The notes beneath the pieces are model-generated. The model saw only the letters and a program-made list of their open reading frames with translations. It ran no database searches and was not told where the DNA came from. Both the position numbers and the translations under genes were made by a program. A DNA stretch of 64,000 nt from positions 1,488,001 through 1,552,000 of the forward strand of contig NC_017025.1 in NCBI RefSeq assembly GCF_000455605.1, given 5' to 3'. Below are positions 54,456 to 63,275 of this stretch, in pieces (position 1 is the stretch's first letter; every line of letters starts with the position of its first letter). This DNA comes from Flavobacterium indicum GPTSA100-9 = DSM 17447. Its GTDB lineage: Bacteria; Bacteroidota; Bacteroidia; Flavobacteriales; Flavobacteriaceae.

Positions 54456-55202
54456 TTAGGTTAACATTCCGCCATCAACATTAAGAACTTGTCCTGTTAC
54501 ATAGGCACTCATGTTTGATGCTAAAAACACACACACATTTGCAATATCTTCAGGAGATCCACCGCGTTTCAATGGAATAGATTCTCTCCATCCTTTTACG
54601 ACATCTTCATTTAACTTGGCAGTCATTTCTGTTTCAATAAATCCAGGTGCTATAGCATTACAACGAATATTTCTTGAACCTAATTCTAATGCAATTGATT
54701 TAGTAAATCCAATCATACCTGCTTTAGAGGCAGCATAATTTGCTTGACCTGCATTTCCTTTCACCCCTACCACACTACTCATATTAATGATAGAACCTGC
54801 TCTATTTTTCAACATAATTTTTTGCACAGCTTTTGTCATATTAAAAACTGATTTCAAGTTAATATCAATAACCGAATCAAAATCTTCTTCCGACATACGC
54901 ATCAACAAATTGTCTTTAGTAACACCCGCATTATTTATTAATATATCAACCGTACCAAATTCAGCAATCACATCGTCAACTAATTTTTGAGCTTCATTAA
55001 AATCAGCAGCATTTGATTTATAGCCTTTAGCTTTTACGCCTAATGCTGTTAATTCATTTTCTAAAGCCATAGCTGATTCAGCAGATGAACTATACGTAAA
55101 TGCAACATTTGCACCATTTTTAGCAAAAACTTCAGCAATTCCTTTTCCAATACCTCTACTTGCGCCAGTAATAATTGCTACTTTTCCTTCTAATAATTTC
55201 AT
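54456..55202 (-). CDS. fabG: 3-oxoacyl-ACP reductase
   Basis: 248 residues from the ATG at 55202 (MKLLEGKVAIITGAS); one at 55214 adds four. Reduces 3-oxoacyl-ACP with NADPH in fatty acid elongation. TGASRGIGKG cofactor loop, NNAGVTKDNLLMRM, catalytic Ser in INMSSVVG and Tyr/Lys in YAASKAG, and VLNVDGGM at the end. TATATTTG on the minus strand (55287-55280) may be its -7 element. Confidence 0.93.
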   Translation of the reverse strand: MKLLEGKVAIITGASRGIGKGIAEVFAKNGANVAFTYSSSAESAMALENELTALGVKAKGYKSNAADFNEAQKLVDDVIAEFGTVDILINNAGVTKDNLLMRMSEEDFDSVIDINLKSVFNMTKAVQKIMLKNRAGSIINMSSVVGVKGNAGQANYAASKAGMIGFTKSIALELGSRNIRCNAIAPGFIETEMTAKLNEDVVKGWRESIPLKRGGSPEDIANVCVFLASNMSAYVTGQVLNVDGGMLT

Positions 55203-55372
55203 AATAATAATCAAATTTTAAAAGTTGTAATTTAAAACAACTCTAATTATGGTTTTGTTTGTTTTGTTTAAAATGAAGTCAAATATAGTAATATTTTAAA
55301 GTAATTAAAAAGCACTTTTAAACCTTTTCTAAATTTTATAGTCTTATTAACAACTAACTTAATTTCTACCTT

Positions 55373-56575
55373 ATGAAAAAACTAACAAATCTCTTAGGAT
55401 TGATATGTTGTATTGCATTTATTAGTTGCAATAATGATGACGATTACGAATCAATTCCATCTTCATCATATTCTAATTCTTATCCCAATGTAGTAGCAAC
55501 TTTTGGTACTAATTTAGACTTAGATCATTTGTACAATTATGCAAATCAAACGATTCCAAGCTATATAACAAAAGATAATTCTGCTGGAAATAGCATTAAT
55601 GATAAAATAGCTACCTTAGGAAGAGTTTTATTTTACGACAAAAATTTATCTTCTAACAATTCTATTTCTTGTGCTTCATGTCATAAACAAGAGTTTGCAT
55701 TTGGAGATAATGTGGTAGCAAGTACAGGAGTCAATGGTACTACAGGAAGACATTCTATGCGATTAGTAAATTCTAGATTTGCTACAGAAACTCATTTTTT
55801 TTGGGATGAAAGAGCTTTAACTTTAGAACAACAAACAACTATGCCTATTAAAGATCATGGAGAAATGGGCTTTAGTGGTTTAAATGGTGATTTGTCTTTT
55901 AATGATTTATTAGTAAAGTTAAGTGCTAAAAATTATTACAAAGAATTATTCCAATTTGCTTATGGCAATCAAGAAATTACAGAAATTAAAATTCAAACTG
56001 CACTTGCTCAATTTATTAGAAGTATACAATCATTTGACTCCAAATATGATACAGGAAGAGCTTTAGCGCCAAATGATGGTGTACCTTTTTCTAATTTCAC
56101 ACAACAAGAAAATCAGGGTAAAAATCTTTTTTTAACCCCACCAACATTTAATGCAAGTGGATCAAGAACTGGCGGAGGCTTAGGTTGTGCTGGATGTCAT
56201 AGAGCACCAGAATTTGACATTGATCCAAATTCAAAAAATAATGGCATTATTGGTACAATTGCTGGTACAGGAATAGATGTAACCAATACAAAAGCACCAT
56301 CTCTTAGAAATTTAGTTAGAAATGACGGTACTTTAAATGGACAACTCATGCATACTGGAGTCATTACAAGTTTACAAGCTGCGATTGGTCATTATGGCAC
56401 AATTACAATTGCCCCGGGAAATACCAATTTAGATCCAAGATTAACACCAAACGGAGTAGGTCAACAATTAAATTTAACACAGAATGAAGTAGATGCGGTA
56501 ATTGCTTTCTTAAGAACACTCTCAGGAACTGACGTTTATACCAATGCAAAGTGGAGCAATCCATTTCCAAATTAA
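55373..56575 (+). CDS. di-heme cytochrome c peroxidase/MauG-family lipoprotein
   Basis: 400 residues. Lipobox ISC (residue about 19) followed by NNDDDY, then two heme c sites: CASCH (100-104) and CAGCH (272-276). HDH-like KDHGEMGFS and the C-terminal GTGIDVTNTKAPSLRNL match the family. Periplasmic, reducing hydrogen peroxide or oxidising another substrate; no cytochrome partner is adjacent. A terminator follows. Confidence 0.88.
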   Translation: MKKLTNLLGLICCIAFISCNNDDDYESIPSSSYSNSYPNVVATFGTNLDLDHLYNYANQTIPSYITKDNSAGNSINDKIATLGRVLFYDKNLSSNNSISCASCHKQEFAFGDNVVASTGVNGTTGRHSMRLVNSRFATETHFFWDERALTLEQQTTMPIKDHGEMGFSGLNGDLSFNDLLVKLSAKNYYKELFQFAYGNQEITEIKIQTALAQFIRSIQSFDSKYDTGRALAPNDGVPFSNFTQQENQGKNLFLTPPTFNASGSRTGGGLGCAGCHRAPEFDIDPNSKNNGIIGTIAGTGIDVTNTKAPSLRNLVRNDGTLNGQLMHTGVITSLQAAIGHYGTITIAPGNTNLDPRLTPNGVGQQLNLTQNEVDAVIAFLRTLSGTDVYTNAKWSNPFPN

Positions 56576-56578
56576 AAA

Positions 56579-56612
56579 AAATCCCAATACATAGTATTGG
56601 GATTTTTTTTAG
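56579..56612. terminator. bidirectional terminator after the di-heme peroxidase gene
   Basis: AATCCCAATAC (56580-56590) pairs with GTATTGGGATT (56594-56604) around ATA, flanked by A and T runs. Confidence 0.85.
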
Positions 56613-56621
56613 TAACTTATT

Positions 56622-57047
56622 TTAGAATGCTACATTCCATCTTGGAAGTTTACCATTTTCTTCAAAATGATTTTGAAGCAAATACCCTTCAATATAGGTT
56701 GGAATACATTTAATTTCATCATTAAAAGTAACATACCAAACTACTTCTAATTGTGTAATATCTTCTTTCTTCATTTGTGTTGGCCATGAGAATTTTCTGG
56801 CCGATTTTGTAAATTGACTTCCATTTACAATTTTATCAAACAAATTACTTTTAATCTTTAGTTCACCATTATTTTGCACTGTTCCAGTTGAACCTACCAT
56901 GATTAGTTCTTTTTCATTGTCCTTAACATCAAAAACTAAAAACACACCGACTGCATTTTCAGGAGCATTACAAACGATTTCCAAATTATCATTCGTTGTA
57001 TAACCAAAACTATTGCTATTTTTAAATTTTTCTAATTCTTTAAACAT
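56622..57047 (-). CDS. small protein with a possible degenerate GIY-YIG-like fold
   Basis: 141 residues. NAPENAVGVFLVFDVKDNE and LIMVGSTGTVQNNGELK align in my reading with GIY-YIG-like proteins, GVF standing for GIY and MVG for YIG, and DKIVNGSQF with a conserved NG, then LEVVWYVTFND. Catalytic Arg and Glu are not obvious. Otherwise uncharacterised; the resemblance is weak and may be wrong. Confidence 0.5.
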   Translation of the reverse strand: MFKELEKFKNSNSFGYTTNDNLEIVCNAPENAVGVFLVFDVKDNEKELIMVGSTGTVQNNGELKIKSNLFDKIVNGSQFTKSARKFSWPTQMKKEDITQLEVVWYVTFNDEIKCIPTYIEGYLLQNHFEENGKLPRWNVAF

Positions 57048-57062
57048 ATTTTATAAAATTAA

Positions 57063-57095
57063 AAAGCTCCATCAAGTGAAAACTGATGGAGCTTT
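57063..57095 (-). terminator. intrinsic terminator after sucD
   Basis: AAAGCTCCATCA (57063-57074) pairs perfectly with TGATGGAGCTTT (57084-57095); on the minus strand it follows the sucD stop by 24 bases and is followed by T. Confidence 0.8.
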
Positions 57096-57119
57096 ACTAT
57101 TACTATTTTTTTAAGATTA

Positions 57120-57992
57120 TTATCCTAAAATCTCTTTTACTTTTTTACCAATTTCAGCAGGAGAATCTACAACATGAATTCCGTTTTCTCTCATGATGCG
57201 TTTTTTAGCTTCTGCTGTATCATCAGCACCACCAACAATAGCACCCGCGTGACCCATTGTTCTACCTTTAGGAGCAGTTTCACCTGCAATAAATCCAACT
57301 ACTGGTTTTTTATTACCATCAGCTTTGATCCATTTAGCTGCATCCGCTTCTAATTGTCCTCCGATTTCACCAATCATGATAATTAGCTCAGTTTCAGGGT
57401 CGTTCATTAATAATTCAACTGCCTCTTTTGTTGTAGTTCCAATAATTGGATCTCCACCAATTCCAATAGCTGTAGTAATTCCGAATCCTTGACGAACAAC
57501 TTGATCAGCAGCTTCGTATGTTAAAGTACCTGATTTAGAAACGATTCCAACTGTACCTTTTTTGAAAACGAAACCTGGCATAATACCAACTTTAGCTTCT
57601 TCTGGAGTGATTACTCCTGGGCAGTTAGGACCTACTAAACGGCAGTCTTTTCCTTTAATATAATCATAAGCTTTAATCATATCTGCTACAGGAATACCTT
57701 CTGTAATACAAATGATTACTTTAATTCCAGCATCCGCAGCTTCCATAATAGCATCCGCTGCAAATGCAGGTGGAACAAAAATAATTGATGTATCAGCACC
57801 AGCTTGAACTACAGCATCTTTAACAGTGTTAAATACAGGTCTATCTAAGTGAGTAGAACCACCTTTACCTGGAGTTACACCACCTACAACGTTTGTTCCA
57901 TATTCAATCATTTGAGAAGCGTGGAAAGTTCCTTCACTTCCTGTAAAACCTTGAACGATTATTTTTGAATTTTTATTAACTAAAACACTCAT
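57120..57992 (-). CDS. sucD: succinyl-CoA synthetase, alpha subunit
   Basis: 290 residues. CoA-binding Rossmann domain ([21 protein letters not shown]) and phosphohistidine loop with His248 in [11 protein letters not shown]. Makes succinate and NTP from succinyl-CoA in the TCA cycle with SucC, which is not adjacent. TACTTTTG on the minus strand (58025-58018) gives a fitting -7 element 26 bases upstream. Confidence 0.96.
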   Translation of the reverse strand: MSVLVNKNSKIIVQGFTGSEGTFHASQMIEYGTNVVGGVTPGKGGSTHLDRPVFNTVKDAVVQAGADTSIIFVPPAFAADAIMEAADAGIKVIICITEGIPVADMIKAYDYIKGKDCRLVGPNCPGVITPEEAKVGIMPGFVFKKGTVGIVSKSGTLTYEAADQVVRQGFGITTAIGIGGDPIIGTTTKEAVELLMNDPETELIIMIGEIGGQLEADAAKWIKADGNKKPVVGFIAGETAPKGRTMGHAGAIVGGADDTAEAKKRIMRENGIHVVDSPAEIGKKVKEILG

Positions 57993-58066
57993 GATGTTAT
58001 TTTTTTTTAATGTTGAGCAAAAGTAAGTTTTTTGATAGAAATATTTTAATTTTTTCTATCTTTTTT

Positions 58067-58429
58067 TTAGGTAGGTTTGCTAATTTGATATCCTTTTAAA
58101 ATTTTACCATTTTCAAACTCCCAAATTGTAATAAAACGTGCAATTAATTGAAAATCCCTAGTATTTTCAATTGTTGTAGCAAAATGTTTATAAGCAATAC
58201 AAATTTTATTTTCTTCTTCAATTAGATAGTTAATATCAATATTTGAAGTTGCATAATTACCTTTTAATTCATCTGCAAGGTTTAATATTTGATTTTTATC
58301 AAGAATTGTTAAATCAGAAGAGCTTTGCCATTCCATTTCAAATTGTGGCAATAACACTTCATTTAAAAAATCACGATTTCTTAATCCATCATTCTGATAA
58401 ATTTCAAGGATAATTTCTTTATTTGTCAT
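58067..58429 (-). CDS. NTF2-like (SnoaL-type) protein
   Basis: 120 residues: NTF2 fold with three helices (EIILEIYQNDGLRNRDFL) and beta sheet (CIAYKHFATT, ARFITIWEFENGKILKGYQ). Many are small-molecule isomerases or binding proteins; no catalytic residues can be named. Its start shares one base with the stop of the upstream LpxD-paralogue gene. Confidence 0.7.
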   Translation of the reverse strand: MTNKEIILEIYQNDGLRNRDFLNEVLLPQFEMEWQSSSDLTILDKNQILNLADELKGNYATSNIDINYLIEEENKICIAYKHFATTIENTRDFQLIARFITIWEFENGKILKGYQISKPT

Positions 58430-59358
58430 TACTTTAATTTTTCAATAATATCAGGAATTTTTTTAATATTTGCTAGTTGTTTTAATTTTTCTCTAGATTC
58501 TTCAATTGGAGTTCCAAAGTACGTTTTTCCTCCTTCTATTGATTTTGTTACACCTGTTTGACCTAAAACAACAGCTTTTTCACCAATTGTGATGCCACTA
58601 GTTGTTCCCACCTGTCCCCATAAAGTAACTTCATCTTCAATAACTACACAACCCGCAATACCAGTTTGAGCCGCTATTAAACATTTTTTACCAATTAAAG
58701 TATCATGACCAACATGCACTTGGTTGTCTATTTTAGTACCTTCACCAATTGTTGTATCACCTGTAACTCCTCTATCAATAGTACAGAGAGCACCTATACC
58801 AACACAATCCTCTATAACTACTCTACCTCCAGATAATAATTGATCAAATCCTTCAGGACGTTTTTTATAATAAAAAGCATCTGCACCTATAATTGTCCCT
58901 GCTTGAATAATTACATTATCACCTAAAACACAATGGTCATAAATAGAAACATTTGAATGAATAATACAATTTTTACCAATAACTACATGATTACCAATAA
59001 AACAATTTGGTTGAATAATGGTTCCTTCTCCAATTGTTGCTGTTGAAGAAATTGAGACAGCAGCATTTGTAAAAGGTCTAAAGTATTGTGTTAATTTATT
59101 GAAGTCTCTAAAAGGATCATCAGAAATCAGCAAAGCCTTTCCTTCTGGACATTCAACTTCTTTATTTATTAAAACAATAGTAGCGGCTGATTGTAAAGCT
59201 TTATCATAATATTTTGGATGATCTACAAATACAATATCTCCAGGTTCTACCACATGAATTTCATTCATACCTAGAACAGGAAAATTAGGATCTCCAATAT
59301 ATTTACATGAAATTATTTCCGAGATTTCTTTTAAACTATATTTTTTATAAAACTTCAT
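58429..59358 (-). CDS. LpxD paralogue (UDP-3-O-acyl-glucosamine N-acyltransferase-like)
   Basis: 309 residues. N-terminal ligand-binding domain ([20 protein letters not shown]) and left-handed beta helix of hexapeptide repeats (residues about 100-260; [20 protein letters not shown]), with HVGHDTLIG, where the His corresponds to the catalytic His of LpxD, and [12 protein letters not shown]. About 338 residues in the true LpxD encoded at 62223. A second acyltransferase for a lipid A variant or a different amino sugar is plausible. Lies downstream of efp in the same direction. Confidence 0.75.
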   Translation of the reverse strand: MKFYKKYSLKEISEIISCKYIGDPNFPVLGMNEIHVVEPGDIVFVDHPKYYDKALQSAATIVLINKEVECPEGKALLISDDPFRDFNKLTQYFRPFTNAAVSISSTATIGEGTIIQPNCFIGNHVVIGKNCIIHSNVSIYDHCVLGDNVIIQAGTIIGADAFYYKKRPEGFDQLLSGGRVVIEDCVGIGALCTIDRGVTGDTTIGEGTKIDNQVHVGHDTLIGKKCLIAAQTGIAGCVVIEDEVTLWGQVGTTSGITIGEKAVVLGQTGVTKSIEGGKTYFGTPIEESREKLKQLANIKKIPDIIEKLK

Positions 59359-59383
59359 TTATATTTTTATGAGTACAAAATAA

Positions 59384-59416
59384 AATAGTGAATAATTTTA
59401 AAAACTATTCACTATT
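59384..59416 (-). repeat. 10-base inverted repeat between efp and the LpxD paralogue gene
   Basis: AATAGTGAAT (59384-59393) and ATTCACTATT (59407-59416) are perfect complements. Read on the minus strand the hairpin is followed by ATTTTATTTT, so it may be a weak terminator behind efp. Confidence 0.5.
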
Positions 59417-59430
59417 TCACAAGTACAAAA

Positions 59431-59991
59431 TTATACTCTTTCCATATACTTACCTGTGGCAGTATCAATTTTAATTTTATCACCTTCATTAATAAATAAA
59501 GGAACGTTTACTGTTGCTCCAGTTTCTACAGTTGCAGGTTTAGTAGCATTTGTAGCTGTATTACCTTTTACTCCTGGTTCTGCATAAGTTACTTCTAAAA
59601 TAATATTGGCAGGCATATCAACTGCTAAAGGCATATCTGTTTCAGTGTTGATTTGTACCATTACATTAGTTCCTTCTTTTAATAAATCCGGAGCATCTAG
59701 AACATCTCTATTTAGGGTAATTTGCTCAAATGTTTCAGTGTTCATAAAATGAAAATCTACACCTTCATTATATAAATATTGAAAAGTATGTGTTTCTACA
59801 CGAACTGTTTCAATTTTGTGACCAGCTGAGAATGTATTATCCAACACTTTTCCATTTGTTAAAGACTTTAATTTAGTTCTAACGAAAGCTGGTCCTTTTC
59901 CAGGTTTAACGTGTAAGAATTCAACAATTTTATAAATATCATGGTTAAATTTAATACATAACCCGTTTTTAATATCTGCTGTTGTAGCCAT
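59431..59991 (-). CDS. efp: elongation factor P
   Basis: 186 residues, usual length. Relieves ribosomes stalled at polyproline. The loop VKPGKGPAF carries Lys32, equal to the modified Lys34 of E. coli. No modification enzyme (EpmA/B, EarP) is visible here. Sits inside the lpx gene group. Confidence 0.95.
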   Translation of the reverse strand: MATTADIKNGLCIKFNHDIYKIVEFLHVKPGKGPAFVRTKLKSLTNGKVLDNTFSAGHKIETVRVETHTFQYLYNEGVDFHFMNTETFEQITLNRDVLDAPDLLKEGTNVMVQINTETDMPLAVDMPANIILEVTYAEPGVKGNTATNATKPATVETGATVNVPLFINEGDKIKIDTATGKYMERV

Positions 59992-60022
59992 TTTTAAAAA
60001 TTATTTAGTTTAATATTTTCTA

Positions 60023-60811
60023 TTATAGTGTACTTCCTGTATAACCTTTCATAATACCTCGAGAAGAATTTCTAATAAATTGAATGATATCATCTCTTTC
60101 AGGAGTAGCTTCCATTTCTGCTTCAATAATACTTAAAGCTTGCGTGGTATTATAATTTTTTTGATACAAAATTCTGTATATATCTTGAATTTCTCTAATT
60201 TTTTCTGTTGAAAATCCTCTTCTTCTCAAACCAACTGAATTAATTCCAACATAAGAAAGTGGTTCTTTTGCAGCTTTCGTAAATGGAGGTACATCTTTTC
60301 TAACTAAACTTCCACCAGAAATCATAGCATGATCGCCAATTGAAATAAATTGATGTACAGCAGCTAAACCACCAATTACAGCAAAATCACCAACAGTAAC
60401 GTGTCCAGCTAAAGCAACGCCATTAACAATAATAGCATTATCACCAATATGACAATCATGTGCAATGTGAGCCGTAGCCATGATTAAACAATTTTTACCA
60501 ATTACTGTTTTTCCAGAAGCTACTGTTCCGCGATTAATTGTAACACACTCTCTAATAGTTGTGTTATCACCAATAATAGCTAAGGACTCTTCTCCTCCAA
60601 ATTTTAAATCTTGAGGTACAGCTGAAATAACAGCTCCAGGGAAAATATTACAATTTTTACCAATTCTTGCTCCTTCCATGATAGTAACATTGGATCCAAT
60701 CCAAGTACCCTCTCCTATTTCTACATTACTGTGAATAGTTGTAAATGGGTCAATTACAACATTACGTGCAATTTTTGCACCAGGATGAACATATGCTAAA
60801 GGTTGATTCAT
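60023..60811 (-). CDS. lpxA: acyl-ACP:UDP-GlcNAc O-acyltransferase
   Basis: 262 residues, first step of lipid A synthesis. Hexapeptide beta helix (residues 1-180: IGKNCLIMATAHIAHDCHIG with the catalytic His region, HQFISIG), helical C-terminal domain (RRRGFSTEKIREIQDIY). Two bases after the lpxC-fabZ stop. Confidence 0.95.
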   Translation of the reverse strand: MNQPLAYVHPGAKIARNVVIDPFTTIHSNVEIGEGTWIGSNVTIMEGARIGKNCNIFPGAVISAVPQDLKFGGEESLAIIGDNTTIRECVTINRGTVASGKTVIGKNCLIMATAHIAHDCHIGDNAIIVNGVALAGHVTVGDFAVIGGLAAVHQFISIGDHAMISGGSLVRKDVPPFTKAAKEPLSYVGINSVGLRRRGFSTEKIREIQDIYRILYQKNYNTTQALSIIEAEMEATPERDDIIQFIRNSSRGIMKGYTGSTL

Positions 60812-60813
60812 AA

Positions 60814-62208
60814 TTAATCGTTTTTAACTTTTACAATTTGAGCCATTAATTCTGCTTCTGAAACTAATTTTCCATTAGCATACGCATACGCTTGCATGTG
60901 ACAAACACCTCTTCTTATTGGCGAAATTAAATCACATTTAAAAATTAATGTATCTCCTGGTAAAACTTTATTTTTAAACTTCACATTATCAATTTTCATG
61001 AAGTATGTTAAATAATTTTCTGGATCTGGAACCGTACTTAAAATTAAAATTCCGCCTGTTTGAGCCATTGCCTCTATTTGCAAAACACCCGGCATTACAG
61101 GAGCCCCAGGGAAATGTCCAACAAAGAATGGTTCATTCATTGTAACATTTTTTAAACCAACAACATGTGTTTCAGACAATTCTAATATTTTATCTACTAA
61201 TAAAAAAGGTGGTCTATGAGGTAAAAGATTCATAATCCCGTGAATATCCAACAATGGTTCTTTATTTAAATCATACGTTGGAACTTGGTTACGCTCTTCA
61301 ATTTTAATAATTTTTGCTATTTTTTTTGCAAATTGAGTATTTACAAAATGACCCGGTTTATTTGCGATAACTTTTCCTTGAATTCTAGTTCCAATCAACG
61401 ACAAATCTCCTATTACGTCTAATAATTTATGACGAGCAGCTTCATTTGGATAATGTAAAGTAAGATTATCTAAAATTCCATTTGGTTTTACTGAAATTTC
61501 ATCCTTATTAAAAGCTTTTTTCAAATTTTCCATTGTTTCTGGTGAAATTTCTTTATCAACATAAACAATTGCATTATTTAAATCACCTCCTTTAATTAAT
61601 CCATTATTTAACAAAGCTTCTAATTCATGTAAAAAACTAAAAGTTCTACTATCTGCAATTTCCGTTTTAAATTCAGCAATATTTTTCATAGTTGCATTTT
61701 GAGTACCTAAAACTTTAGTACCAAAATCGACCATAGCAGTTACACAATAGTGATCACTAGGAATTACTGTAATTTCACTGCCAGTTGCTTCATCTGTATA
61801 AGAAATAACATCTTTTACAACATATATTTTTCTTTGTGCTTCTTGTTCAACTATACCAACTTTTTCTAGAGCTTCAACAAAATATTTAGAAGAACCATCC
61901 ATAATTGGTAATTCTGACGCATTAAGTTCAATGATAACATTGTCAACATCACAACCAACAACTGCTGCTAAAACATGCTCAGGAGTTTGAATCATAACAC
62001 CTAATTTTTCTAAATTAGTGCCTCGTTGTGTATTAACTACATAATTTGCGTCTGCTTCAATAATAGGTTGACCTTCTAAATCAACTCTTACGAATGTAAT
62101 ACCGTTATTTACTGGTGCTGGTTTAAAAGTCATAACAACATTTTGTCCCGTATGTAATCCTACACCAGTTAATGAAATTTCTTGTGCTATGGTAGTTTGC
62201 TTGACCAT
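60814..62208 (-). CDS. bifunctional LpxC deacetylase / FabZ dehydratase
   Basis: 464 residues, LpxC fused to FabZ as in other Bacteroidota. LpxC (1-305): zinc ligand His in QTPEHVLAAVVG and His/Asp in AARHKLLDVIGDL. FabZ (320-464): active-site VGHFPGAPVMPGVLQIEA. LpxC deacetylates the first intermediate of lipid A; FabZ dehydrates 3-hydroxyacyl-ACP, so the two compete for the same acyl-ACP pool in one protein. Confidence 0.95.
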   Translation of the reverse strand: MVKQTTIAQEISLTGVGLHTGQNVVMTFKPAPVNNGITFVRVDLEGQPIIEADANYVVNTQRGTNLEKLGVMIQTPEHVLAAVVGCDVDNVIIELNASELPIMDGSSKYFVEALEKVGIVEQEAQRKIYVVKDVISYTDEATGSEITVIPSDHYCVTAMVDFGTKVLGTQNATMKNIAEFKTEIADSRTFSFLHELEALLNNGLIKGGDLNNAIVYVDKEISPETMENLKKAFNKDEISVKPNGILDNLTLHYPNEAARHKLLDVIGDLSLIGTRIQGKVIANKPGHFVNTQFAKKIAKIIKIEERNQVPTYDLNKEPLLDIHGIMNLLPHRPPFLLVDKILELSETHVVGLKNVTMNEPFFVGHFPGAPVMPGVLQIEAMAQTGGILILSTVPDPENYLTYFMKIDNVKFKNKVLPGDTLIFKCDLISPIRRGVCHMQAYAYANGKLVSEAELMAQIVKVKND

Positions 62209-62222
62209 GGTTTATTTATAAA

Positions 62223-63239
62223 TTATTTTTCCTTTTTTAAATTTTCTAAATCTTTTACTATTGAAGGTAAATTTTTGAAATGCACGAATGATTTTGCAAA
62301 ATCACCGTAATTAAAAGCGGGACTTCCTTGAACTACTTCCCCATCCTTTAAGCTTTTTGCAATTCCGGATTGTGCTTGTATTTTTACATTATCACCAATT
62401 GTAATGTGACCAACAATTCCTACTTGTCCTCCAATCATACAATTTTTTCCAACTTTTGTTGAACCCGCAATTCCCGTTTGAGAGGCAATTACCGTATTTT
62501 CACCAATTTCAACATTGTGTGCAATTTGAATATGATTATCAAGCTTCACTCCTTTTCTAATTATTGTAGAACCTAAAGTGGCTCTGTCGATTGTAGAACA
62601 TGAACCAATTTCTACATCATCCTCTATAATTACATTTCCAATTTGAGGAACTTTTTTATACGAACCGTCCTCTTGTGGAGCAAATCCAAAACCATCTGAA
62701 CCAACTACAGTACCAGAATGAATAGTAACACTTTTACCTAAAACTGTTTCTGAATAAACACGAACTCCAGCAAAGAGTATGCAATTATCACCAATTTCAA
62801 CATTATCACCAATAAAACTATTAGGATAAATCTTTACGTTATTTCCAATTTTTACGTTTTGCCCAACATAGCAAAAACTTCCTAAATATAAATCGTCCCC
62901 ATAAGTTGTGCCTTCTGAAATAACTGAAGGTTGTTCAATACCGGACTTCATTAATTTAATTTGGTTGTAATATTCCAATAATTTTGAAAAAGACTTATAA
63001 GCATCGTCTACCTTAATAAGTGTAGTTGAAACTTCTTGTTCTGGTTCAAAAGATTTATTTACTATAGCAATAGTTGCTGCAGTTGAATAAATGTAATTTA
63101 TATATTTTGGATTGGCTAAAAAGGTTAATGAACCCGGAGTTCCTTCTTCAATTTTAGCTAATTTATATACTTCAGCATTTGGGTTACCTATTACTTCACC
63201 TTCCAAAATGCCTGCAATTTGTTGCGCTGTAAACTTCAT
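62223..63239 (-). CDS. lpxD: UDP-3-O-acyl-glucosamine N-acyltransferase
   Basis: 338 residues, usual length. N-terminal uridine-binding domain (FTAQQIAGILEGEVIGNPNA), then the beta helix (IGNNVKIYPNSFIGDNVEIG), the catalytic His in HIQIAHNVEIGENT, and a C-terminal helix. Third step of lipid A synthesis. First of the lpx group, followed by lpxC-fabZ after 14 bases. Confidence 0.95.
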   Translation of the reverse strand: MKFTAQQIAGILEGEVIGNPNAEVYKLAKIEEGTPGSLTFLANPKYINYIYSTAATIAIVNKSFEPEQEVSTTLIKVDDAYKSFSKLLEYYNQIKLMKSGIEQPSVISEGTTYGDDLYLGSFCYVGQNVKIGNNVKIYPNSFIGDNVEIGDNCILFAGVRVYSETVLGKSVTIHSGTVVGSDGFGFAPQEDGSYKKVPQIGNVIIEDDVEIGSCSTIDRATLGSTIIRKGVKLDNHIQIAHNVEIGENTVIASQTGIAGSTKVGKNCMIGGQVGIVGHITIGDNVKIQAQSGIAKSLKDGEVVQGSPAFNYGDFAKSFVHFKNLPSIVKDLENLKKEK

Positions 63240-63275
63240 CTCGGCAAAAATATAAAAATAAAATGAAACTCTAAA

